Of a stretch of 64,000 bases of DNA, positions 56,454 through 64,000 are shown piece by piece. The stretch comes from Neopestalotiopsis rosae (lineage: Eukaryota > Ascomycota > Sordariomycetes > Amphisphaeriales > Sporocadaceae), in NCBI GenBank assembly GCA_023078685.1, contig JALGAS010000001.1, positions 4,960,001 through 5,024,000 of the forward strand, read 5' to 3'. Numbering within the stretch: the stretch's first letter is position 1; each line of letters begins with the position of its first letter. The translations under genes were made by a program, and so were the position numbers. The notes beneath the pieces are model-generated. The model had not been told where the DNA came from and did no database searches. It saw only the letters and a program-made list of their open reading frames with translations.

Positions 56454-57732
56454 ATGGCTATCTGGGAATCGGTCGTTCTGACATTCGGCAAAGCCGGCTG
56501 GTTTTGGTTGATCTCGTTTCTGGCCCTTTCTTGTTATTCTGTTCTCTATCTTTACTGTTACTTGGTCTTGCTCTCCTCTAGTGAGGATTACATGTTCGAT
56601 TTCTCTCCCCTCCCCGTGTATACTAACCGTGGGCTTGGTATTTTCCTTCTGTCATTCTTCGGCTTCCTCAAGTTTAATTGGGTTGGCTCTTGGGTCATGG
56701 GCCTTATAATCACGCATTTTATGGATCGTGATTATATGCCTCACACCAAGTCCAAGCTCATTATGCAAGCAAGTCGAGGTAAGTTCACCACTACTCATCA
56801 CTCTTGTCATGCGTTATTCCCCCCTTCAAATTGGCAAGGATGTGATAATTGACAATATCATTTCCAGGATTTGCACCTGGTCAGACCGCCCGCTGGGAAC
56901 CCAACGACCGACCCAAAATCTGTCCTAGGTGTGAGCGAAGATGCCCCGATAGGGTCTATCACGATAATACGACGGGTAGATGCCTACCAATCTTCGACCA
57001 CTACTGTCCCTGGGTCCACATCTCGGTCTATTCACGCACAATGAAGGCCTATCTCTATTTCCTTTTGTTCCTCCTCTTCGACATCTTTGCCACGCTGTGC
57101 GTGCTCATTAAGGCTTGTACCTCTACAACAGGACAAAGCATCTGGCCATTCGTGGTTACTGGTGCTCTTGCTCTTGTTTCCCTCCTCGTCGGTGACTTCA
57201 TGTGGGGTCCGACACAGTGGAAACACCTGGCGTTCAACAATGAGGTACATTTCGAGCATCGCCAGCCAAAGCAGCCGAAGCTTTTCGCATTCAGGGTTAC
57301 TCAAGGCGGAAGAGACCTCATATACTTCGACAATTTCTACGGCAATCCTTGGGATAGAGGCTACATGGACAACTTACGCCAAGTGTTGGGGAGCTCTTGG
57401 TGGATGGTACGTCTCACTTTTCCTTTTTGGTCGGCTCAACTCAACTAACTTGTTCATAGTGGCTCATGTTCTGGTGGCAGCCCGAACGAGTCGCAAGGTA
57501 TGGTCGCTATGAGCCAAATATCGACCTGCCTTATAGTGACAAAATTTGGGCAAAACGCCACGAGGTCATGGCCTCCTTGTCCGAGCGTCGCCGTGTTGCT
57601 CAATTCTGGTCAGGCTCAACGGCACCACCTTTGAGGCCCCGGCGAGTGCAACTACGCAGTGCCGAGCAGACTTCTTCAATCCATGGAGAAGAAAGCTCGG
57701 AACCGCGTAGGCGTATGAGTCGGACCTCATAG
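56454..57732 (+). CDS. PFA5: DHYC-type protein S-acyltransferase, Pfa5-like
   Basis: Three exons: 56454-56778, 56868-57406, 57460-57732; 378 residues. The junctions give QASR|GFAPGQTARWEPND and SSWWM|WLMFWWQPE. Two N-terminal membrane helices (FWLISFLALSCYSVLYLY; GIFLLSFFGFLKF) are followed by the Cys-rich domain CPRCERRCPDR ... CLPIFDHYCPWV and two more helices (YLYFLLFLLFDIFATLCVLIK; FVVTGALALVSLLVG). The catalytic motif is DHYC instead of DHHC, as in Akr1 and Pfa5. Several zinc-binding Cys of the usual domain are missing, notably after PWV. Family members transfer palmitate to cysteines at Golgi, ER or plasma membrane. The post-membrane IDLPYSDKIWAKRHEVMASL segment recurs as a fragment near 60.8 kb. 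Confidence 0.85.
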
Positions 57733-57972
57733 GCTGGACGCTTCTGTGCCCTGACCAAGCAGAAGTGGTGTGTGGATGTGTAGATTGAAGTGGAAGACCA
57801 AGACCAAGACCGGCCATCAAATAAACCACCAGCTTCGCCATGCTTTTTCTTGACCAGAGCTAAGTTTCCCCTTCCCTGTTTCCCCTTGTTTTCTCTTTTT
57901 CTGTTCTCATGTTGTGTCCTTTTTTACTAACGTGTGTATTCAGTTTCAGTCTTTCTCGTTTCCATCAGCTCT

Positions 57973-58137
57973 TCGACAAGAACACCGCAGCTGCCCCGGT
58001 CAGCGCACTTTACCAATATCATCGACAAGAACACCGCAGCTGCCCCGGCTCAACGCATCATCGACAAGAACACCGCAGCTGCCCCGGCTCAACGCATCAT
58101 CGACAAGAACACCGCAGCTGCCCCGGCTCAACGCATC
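57973..58137 (+). repeat. 39-bp tandem repeat (minisatellite), 3 exact copies plus one diverged
   Basis: Exact 39-base units occupy 58021-58059, 58060-58098 and 58099-58137. A diverged copy starts at 57973 and is separated by about 15 bases. One unit reads cgacaagaacaccgcagctg plus ccccggctcaacgcatcat. As the unit is a multiple of three the frames stay open; one frame would read DKNTAAAPAQRII repeated. No start codon or conserved flank supports translation. Confidence 0.9.
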
Positions 58138-58324
58138 ATAGCCCTGGTGGTTGGGCTTTTGGTCGGTCTTGGTCTTTCCACTCAGTCTTCTCAGCGATTA
58201 TTGGTACTATCGGTCAACTCTGGATTCAGCACTCGTTCCCCCATCATTGTTTATTCTTTTGTTTTCGACTGTTCACTTCGCACCACTACCCCCACTTTCT
58301 TTTTTCTTTCTTCTCGGTCCACCT

Positions 58325-58530
58325 GTCTCTTCGGTCGGTTCTTCTGGTCAACTCTCAGTCTCCGCATTTGGTGTCGCAGTTTGGTGTAGCGGTTCTCCCC
58401 TGTCCCATCTCTGGTCGGTTCTTCTGGTCAACTCTCGGTCACTCGGTTCGGTTCTCTCTTGTCCCATCTCTTGTGGTTCTTCCGGTCAACTCTAGGTCTG
58501 TGGTTCTCCCCCTGTCCCATCTCTTGTGGC
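58325..58530 (+). repeat. Degenerate short repeats
   Basis: At least three imperfect copies of the block ggttcttctggtcaactct (58338, 58418 and, with changes, 58474) alternate with copies of ctgtcccatctcttgtgg (near 58400, 58460 and 58510). The spacing is about 60-80 bases. The block looks like an eroded tandem array. Confidence 0.7.
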
Positions 58531-58899
58531 TCTTCTGGTTTCTTCACTGTTTATAGGTCAAGGTCTCGTTAGCGAGAGGGTTTTGGGCAAGTTTCCTCGT
58601 GAAGCTTGTCGTGTTTACCCGTGGTGCGGTGGTTCTCCACCAAACCCCCTTTCAGTGCCGCATACAGCTTGACTGTAGCAGTGCAGAAGGGATATTAGTG
58701 ATTACTGATTCAAAGGGCCGGACGTCAAATACGGAATGGCATGAAGTACACGTCGAGTTGCAGGTCTGTAAGATGACCAAGTCTCGAAAATGATGAATGA
58801 TACCAGAGACCGATGTTCAATGTTCGAACGTTGGTCCCCTCCGATGAAAATGGAACATGTGATATTCTGTTGATAACAACAACTACCCCTTTTGGCCAA

Positions 58900-59160
58900 C
58901 ATTACTGTACTGCACCATCCATTGTACTGCACCGCCCATTGAGCTCCCACTTGGATTGACGATGCAGCTGTTTGCCAGCTCCGATACAGGCTGTTTTGCT
59001 AGAACCACGTAGATCGGGTGCAGCGCAATAGGTGGTGCATCGAAATTGTAGTAAATAAGTGGTGCACCGCAATTATAGTGCACCCGGGCAATTAGTGGTA
59101 TTGTACAGTGGGTGGTCCAGTGCAGTAGGTGGTCCAGTATGGTAATTTTGGCTGCATTGG
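58900..59160. mobile_element. Candidate terminal region of a TIR DNA transposon (remnant)
   Basis: Many short motifs of the form GGTGGTGCA/GGTGGTCCA lie close together. On the left (58910-58945) they are in reverse orientation (tgcaccatcc, tgcaccgccc). On the right (59018-59140) they are forward (ggtgcagcgc, ggtggtgcat, gtggtgcacc, gtgggtggtcca, taggtggtccagta). Subterminal motif clusters in opposite orientation are usual at the ends of hAT-like and related elements and their MITEs. No transposase is present. Exact ends and target duplication could not be fixed by eye. Confidence 0.4.
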
Positions 59161-59715
59161 TGGACGCTTACATAATGTCCAATGGGACCCGTGGATGTAT
59201 TAGGAGGCCTTCTTGCCGGCGTGCAAATAATTCTGCTTCCTCATCATGGCAATGGATGAGAAAAGAACATATTGTTTAAGAGGGATAAAAACAGGAAACA
59301 CATCGAGTCGGAGATAAGTGGCAATTTGGTAGCACGCATGCAGACTCACGGGCGTCATTGACGGAATAATGAAGAAAACGATAATCTACCTATGTATGAT
59401 ATAATTGGAACCCCTGGCGAGAAAAACACTATGCATTACCAACGCCATCAAAGAATGCTCTTCCTAAGTAACTTGACTTTTCCATTTCCATCATGTAATG
59501 AGTGAATCATTGCATTCCTGAAGATGCCACGTAACGATGAGACCATGAGAATCCTTTCGACTTTTCCACTCACTGCTCAGTCAGTCGCGCCATTCTCGTG
59601 ATCAAGTACTATACAGATGTACAGATCAGTACACTTACTGCCGACAACAGCTCAAGATGTAACACACTGGGCATCACAACGACTCGGGGAACACGCCAAG
59701 CCACCTCGACCCCCC

Positions 59716-60165
59716 TTATACATACTTGAAGTACTTGGCGCCCCGGCTCGGCGTATCCGTACCGCTGTTCTGACTTCCGGCCGCTCCAGCCCCTGCACTG
59801 CTCCGGCGCTTCTCGTCGCCGCTCCCGCCGAGCCGACCGCCCAGAGCCTCGAGGATGCTGCTGCGGCGGCGGCCCTGGCGGCCGGGCGTCAAGTCTTCGA
59901 GGAACTGGCTGCCGGCGCCCGTGGCATCGCGGTGCGGGTGCAGATTAGGGTCCGTGGTAGTAGAAGAGGATGTAGTGGAGGATGTGGAAGACCCAGTGCT
60001 CGAGACGCGGCGGAGCGGCTCGTGAGTGGACGATGAGGAGGCAGGCTTGTGATCCGATTGGGATAGGCGGCGTTGCCGCTGGTCGTGGGGTGCAAAAGTG
60101 TCTTTGATGGCGTTGAAGAAGTTGGTGGAGGTTGGGTTGCTGTCGTTGTTATTGTTTGAGGCCAT
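59716..60165 (-). CDS. Small Ser/Arg-rich fungal protein, unknown function
   Basis: A single exon of 149 residues. It starts with an Asn-rich stretch and an amphipathic FFNAIKDTFAPHD helix. A Ser/Thr/Arg-rich body follows with repeated basophilic kinase-like sites (RRLSQS, RRVSST, RRRSSIL, KRRSSA), and the end is GAKYFKYV. Codon use and the ordered ends make it likely to be a gene; similar small phospho-site-rich proteins are common in moulds. I cannot assign a role. Competing frames on the plus strand are shadows of its GC-rich body. Confidence 0.65.
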   Translation of the reverse strand: MASNNNNDSNPTSTNFFNAIKDTFAPHDQRQRRLSQSDHKPASSSSTHEPLRRVSSTGSSTSSTTSSSTTTDPNLHPHRDATGAGSQFLEDLTPGRQGRRRSSILEALGGRLGGSGDEKRRSSAGAGAAGSQNSGTDTPSRGAKYFKYV

Positions 60166-60680
60166 GATTGCGCTTTTGGGTGATGGGTCGCTTGTTCTCG
60201 TAGGTTCTTGGTGTTTGCTGAAGGACAGGCTATTGCATCTGATATCCTTTGGAGTTCAGAAGAAACCAAAAACCGTTGAGCATGCTCCCTTATGTCTCAT
60301 AACTTCCTGGGTGGCGATTGCTGTTCCGGCGGGGAAGCAATGGGCAAGCTTTGACTTTCGTCATTGCCCAATCAGACTTATCATATATGCCGGAATAACT
60401 TTCCACACACGTATTTTCCAAGGGTAGCAAACAAGTTGAGTTTGGTGAGCTTGGGTGAGCTCTTCTTGCTGTCTCACAGCACCACACGCAAGATTACGTC
60501 AAGTCTGCAACGGAGCTCGCATGCCAAGCAGTACCTTCTTTCATATAATGAGGAGAAAAGAATGGGGCTTTGCAACGGTCGGCGGTTGCACTGCATGTTT
60601 TCTCCAAATTTAAGCGTTACAGCTCAGTATAAACTTACGACTGACGTTAGCAGTAACGACGATCCCGGAGGTACCCCTCA

Positions 60681-60915
60681 GAGTCACAAGGTATGGTCGC
60701 TGTAAGCTCAGGTTACTTATAGGGCCCCAATCATACTATTTATACTTCTTGACTTTATCCTGACTGGTGATTCTTCTTGTTTCTTCCTACTGATATCGAC
60801 CTGCCGTACAGCGACAAGGTCTGGGAGAGGCGCCACGACGTTATCGCCTCTTTTCCCGAGTTCTCACTTGCCGCGCTATTCGAATCAGGCTCGCTGTCCG
60901 GCTCGGCAGGGCCAT
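60681..60915 (+). pseudogene. Broken duplicate of the Pfa5-like C-terminus
   Basis: Two pieces match the third exon of the palmitoyltransferase gene 3 kb upstream. The first (60681-60702, gagtcacaaggtatggtcgc) corresponds to 57489-57508. The second (about 60794-60900) encodes DIDLPYSDKVWERRHDVIAS, matching NIDLPYSDKIWAKRHEVMAS. In the intact gene the pieces are adjacent; here about 90 unrelated bases separate them, without a convincing acceptor site. Upstream catalytic sequence is absent, so the copy cannot encode an enzyme. It runs into the AT-rich block. Confidence 0.75.
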
Positions 60916-60934
60916 CTCCATGGCCCTTATTATA

Positions 60935-61085
60935 TTATTTATATTTCTCCTTTTTATTTCAATTAAGTTTTCTTTTCTTTCTCTTTTATTTTATTTATAT
61001 TAGTAAAAGAAAAAGAACTTTAAAGCCTATATTAATTAAAAGAAAAACTTTTAACTATATGATTTTATTTTATTTTATATATAGT
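60935..61085. repeat. Very AT-rich block
   Basis: About 150 bases, almost only A and T, with runs such as ttatattatttatattt and attttattttattttatata, sharply bounded by sequence of normal composition. It may be a repeat mutated by RIP or an A/T-rich transposon remnant. It lies just beyond the broken palmitoyltransferase copy and just before the 3' end of the rhodopsin-domain gene. Confidence 0.7.
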
Positions 61086-61087
61086 CT

Positions 61088-62821
61088 CTACTTAATCTCC
61101 GCAGAACTTAGATAAGTATCGCTACATCTGGTTTCGTGGACATTAGAATGCTGGTGCTCAGAGATTTGTAGTTCATCTGACGACTGGTTACGGGATGCAT
61201 TTGTAATATGCGAGGCCGTATTCCTGGATCGGTTGCTTGAGAAAATGGATCTTCTCTTGCTGGAGCTGAAAATCGAAAACAATGAAGGTAGTGGCGCAAA
61301 TCGTGGTAACCTAGGACTCTCTTCATCGACATATGCTGAGTCGTCCATCTGTAAATGGTCAGAATCCATAAGTGATACGAGCGAGTGTCAAAGCTTACAA
61401 AGACCCTGTGGGACACCACCGCTGGAGCGGGAGGAGATACCTCGAGCCGGACCGAGTTCCTCACGTGTATTGATCTCGCTGACAATTGTGAAAGCTCCAT
61501 ATTGTTTGCTGGATTGACCGCCGACTCCTCGTCCGAGTCGACGCGAATTTCCGGTACTGTCTGATTCGAGACGGTGTTCGACATGGACGGCCCTGATGAC
61601 TTGGACAGGTGGAATATGCTCCCAAATCCCGACCGAGGCAGGTCAGGTAGGTCATTACCATCTGCTCGGATGTAGCTTCTTCGCTGGTTATTGGACCGAT
61701 TGCGCCTTGACCAGGAAGCGGCGTGCGAGTCCGTCCGCACCGACGATGTTCCTATTCTGCTTTGCAGCTGCTCGACCAGTGGCTTGAGCGTTCCTATCGA
61801 CACTGCGGTGATGCCGATGCCGGATTCCACAGTGCTCAGGTATGCCACTTCGGCAGAGGAATCTATAACCCCGAGGTGAGCCAGTGTCAATGGATGAACT
61901 CGAGATTCGTGTCAAACTCACACAAAAAGTCTTTTCCGTCGAGCAATTTTGGCAGGAAGAAGATGCGGATGAACGTAGCGGTACTTCCGACAGCGGCGAA
62001 GCTGAGAAGGCAGGCGACGAGAATCTTAGTGCGCCGCCGCATATTAAGAGACTTGACCATGAAAATTGGCAGGATGCCGAGCACCCAGTCGCCTCCACAA
62101 TTGATGATGGACGCGGCCAGGTCCATTCCCAGGACAATCCTGTCCTCCCAGCATTTGTCGGGGGCGCGCGGCGAGTCTGTCCACCAAGCGGACGGCGGAT
62201 GGCACTGGAATATGGCCATGAAGAAGTAACCAGTGCCGCATACGCATACTCCAACCATGATGATACGTAAGATCCATATATGAAGGTTCACGACGGCCAC
62301 CCGCATGAGAAATAGGCCGACTGCGATCTTGAATAGACAGACGCAGACAATGTATAGGAGAAAACATATCCACCACCACTATTACGACCAGTCAGCAAGA
62401 ACACAAAGAATGATGTATCGCTGTAGAACACACCATGAGAGCCGCACTCCGATCTTCTGGCGATAATTGGCTTTCATGCTGTCCTAGACCGTGCCTCCAT
62501 CCTTGAATCTGAGCTGCAAGATAAACCGTGAATACAGCCTGTGCGATGTTAGAGAATAGTTGATTATCGAGTCAGAAAACATACTTACCAGAAGCACAAT
62601 GACCATAACATCGTCGGATCCGAAAGCTTTGCTACAAATTCATGCGATCAGTTATCAATAGTGGTATAGGAGTAATTTTCCGGAAACCCCGGCTCCGTCG
62701 TGATGTTGAGCCTTGCTTACTTGACATAGAGACGGGTAAAGGTTCGCAGGCCCACCGTCACATAGGTTATCACGAAGAAGATGATTACAATGGCCAGGAC
62801 CGTCGCGCTTTTGCTTTCCAT
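61088..62821 (-). CDS. Seven-TM fungal rhodopsin-domain protein
   Basis: Six exons on the minus strand: 62821-62721, 62631-62589, 62538-62434, 62378-61922, 61862-61399, 61348-61088; 476 residues. Exons 1-3 add the first two helices (SATVLAIVIIFFVITYVTVGLRTFTRLYV and GSDDVMVIVLL|AVFTVYLAA). Exon 4 starts with WWWICFLLYIVCVCLFKIAVGLFL and continues to DWVLGILPIFMVKSL and ILVACLLSFAAVGSTATFIR. The hallmark E-S-G-I-G-I of the last helix (STVESGIGITAVSIGTLKPL) is intact. This is the layout of the mould-specific rhodopsin/Pth11-related integral membrane family (no retinal lysine expected). A 230-residue Ser/Arg-rich cytosolic tail follows. A six-codon upstream ORF (62860-62840) precedes the start. 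Ligand and role unknown; sensing or membrane scaffolding is inference. Confidence 0.85.
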
Positions 62822-62839
62822 AATTGAAGTGCTATATCT

Positions 62840-62860
62840 TCAACCATGAGGAGCCTCCAT
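62840..62860 (-). promoter_or_regulatory. Six-codon upstream ORF of the rhodopsin-domain gene
   Basis: ATG at 62860 opens a six-codon frame that stops at 62840, 18 bases before the main ATG. If it lies in the 5' UTR it could lower translation of the main frame. The transcript start is unknown. Confidence 0.4.
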
Positions 62861-63872
62861 AACGAGATTTTTTATTTGGCGAAAGAGTTTGAGAAATGTC
62901 GAGGAGTGTTGGTTGCGCCACGCTCTGAGAGGTCATTGCAATGAACCGACCTACTTTTTATTCCGAAGTCATGAAGATCAAGGAGCTTTAGCACAGAACC
63001 CTTGAGTGTGGTACGCCTGTCTTGCAAGGAAGCGACCCTATTGGTTACAGTAGTACTTTTCCATGGACAGGAAGCCAAGAAATGTCCTATTTTTCGCCCA
63101 CCTAAGAATTTCAGTGCCGTCGATGACAGGTTGCTAACACAATAGTATAGACCATAGTCCAATTAGAAGCGAGCTGTGTCCAAGTCCGTCTCATAGGGAC
63201 CCATTCTATGGTGGAGCATCCGTCCATGCGGCTGGCGGTTTTCATGCGGCGATCAATGGGATGGCTGATGGGAGCAGCAGCAGTTCGGCATGGTCAATCT
63301 CTTCCGCCCTTGGTGCCAGGTGCCTGGAACAGTGCTCTAGATGTTGCCTGTTACGGCTTATTTCCAGAGTGCGGAAAATGTTTGGATGACAGGTAGCTAG
63401 CACTGACGCCAAAGCGAGGAGCTGCCGAGGCCCGTTGTCTTGAAGCGAGTCTAAAATAAATCCTGCTTACTGGAAGCGGAAACGTTATTGCCGTATTGGA
63501 GCTGACTACTGTTACGACCAGGTCGTTTCCGCTTTTCAGCCGCAAATCTGACTCGTAATTCCAGGAACAGAGCAGGCTTGTTTCGCTGATCATCAAAGCG
63601 CATTGTAGCACTCGCAAATGGCGAAGGGTTGTCGGCTCTGGGTGGTTCTTGTGCATCGCATCTAGTGCATCGTGCCGGATAGCCAAAACCTTCTTTGCGC
63701 ATTGGCCTGTCCATGTGGCAAGCTATTGTGCCTGAACACCAGATTCAGCACCCCAGTACAGGTGGGCACGATGATCGTCGAGATCTCATCGGGATCGAAA
63801 CCCCCGCATTTTACTCAATTTTAAGAAACCTTGGATTCATACATTTGTTGATGTTGTTTATGGGTATCATGT
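62861..63872. other. Intergenic, no gene seen
   Basis: About 1 kb between the rhodopsin-domain gene and the gene entering from the right. The open frames at 63208-63396 and 63351-63714 have no motif. No supported feature. Confidence 0.45.
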
Positions 63873-64000
63873 TCAGCGGCGTGACTTCTTCTTGCCGGTC
63901 TTTGGCTTGTTTCCTCCCTTTCCTGCTGTCTTTTCCGTCCTTTCAAACTTGTTTGCATGCTCCATGTCAAACTCTGACTTCTTCTTTCGAAACAGTAGCA
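63873..64000 (-). CDS. Lys-rich C-terminal tail of a gene cut by the right edge
   Basis: The minus-strand frame open from the edge encodes 41 residues ending in GKGGNKPKTGKKKSRR and a TGA at 63875-63873. It includes KKKSEFDMEHANKFERTEK. Strongly basic, Gly/Lys-rich tails of this kind occur on ribosomal, SRP-related and some ER membrane proteins. I cannot name the protein from the tail alone. Confidence 0.55.
   Translation of the reverse strand, partial: LLFRKKKSEFDMEHANKFERTEKTAGKGGNKPKTGKKKSRR

Larger units (their letters stand above)
57733..59715. other. Repeat-rich non-coding tract
   Basis: Contains the 39-bp minisatellite, a set of degenerate repeats around CGGTTCTTCTGGTCAACTCT (58330-58500) and clustered GGTGGTGCA-like motifs (58905-59140). 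All three plus frames are open over much of 57910-58560 because the sequence is CT-rich and repetitive. I do not call a gene. Confidence 0.5.
60166..61087. other. Intergenic with paralogous fragment and AT-rich block
   Basis: Holds the promoter of the Ser/Arg-rich gene, the broken palmitoyltransferase fragment and the AT-rich block. No intact gene seen. Confidence 0.5.

Noticed and set aside
55817..56581. 254-codon frame ending in the palmitoyltransferase first exon
   Set aside because: It reads through the CT-rich leader, giving Ser/Phe/Leu-rich junk, and uses a different frame from the real N-terminus.
57909..58556. 215-codon frame over the minisatellite with apparent membrane segments
   Set aside because: All three frames are open because the DNA is CT-rich and the repeat length is a multiple of three; no start context, splice logic or conserved motif.
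1..64000. CRISPR arrays or prokaryotic operons
   Set aside because: No regularly spaced direct repeats of 25-40 bp with unique spacers; spliceosomal introns throughout show a eukaryotic nuclear genome.

Overview
The window reads as nuclear DNA of a filamentous ascomycete (Pezizomycotina, probably Sordariomycetes and perhaps Hypocreales). The genes are monocistronic and lie on both strands. They are split by short 50-150 bp introns with GTAAGT-like donors, CTAAC/CTAAT branch sites and CAG/TAG acceptors. The protein set is typical of moulds: an NRPS-like reductase, alpha-glucoside and Jen-type permeases, a Yvc1-type channel, and a rhodopsin-fold membrane protein. All gene models were joined by hand from reading frame and splice signals, without transcript data.

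Layout. 0-7.5 kb: the 3' end of an NRPS-like adenylating reductase cut by the left edge, a WD40 protein (WDR44/Dgr2 type), and a thioredoxin on the minus strand. 7.5-10.4 kb: gene-poor. 10.4-19.3 kb: a fungal amidoligase-family protein, Dom34/Pelota, an aldo-keto reductase with an 11-nt exon, an alpha-glucoside-type MFS permease, and a GC-rich one-TM protein. 21-30 kb: an NmrA/epimerase-like SDR, RNA polymerase III subunit Rpc31, an Hsm3/PSMD5-like proteasome chaperone, and a large AAA ATPase. Two of these carry GC-AG introns. 30-34 kb: gene-poor. 34-46 kb: a Yvc1-like vacuolar channel, a Jen-type carboxylate permease, a macro-domain protein, a protein with duplicated CxxC fingers, and a tRNA-like Pol III locus. 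46.8-51.4 kb: a nine-exon gene for a 1356-residue protein combining an HExxH motif with serial cytochrome b5-like modules. 53.6-57.7 kb: a zinc alcohol dehydrogenase and a Pfa5-like palmitoyltransferase. 57.9-61.1 kb: a repeat-rich tract with a 39-bp minisatellite, transposon-end-like motifs, a broken copy of the palmitoyltransferase C-terminus and a very AT-rich block. 61.1-62.8 kb: a fungal rhodopsin-domain protein. 63.87 kb onward: the Lys-rich tail of a gene running off the right edge.

The genes do not form an obvious pathway. Conserved housekeeping genes (Dom34, Rpc31, Hsm3-like, Yvc1, thioredoxin) alternate with accessory genes and gene-poor gaps. The most novel locus is the HExxH/cytochrome b5-like gene: its serial modules each carry a phase-1 intron just after the YD(I/L/V)(T/K) motif, which suggests module-by-exon duplication.
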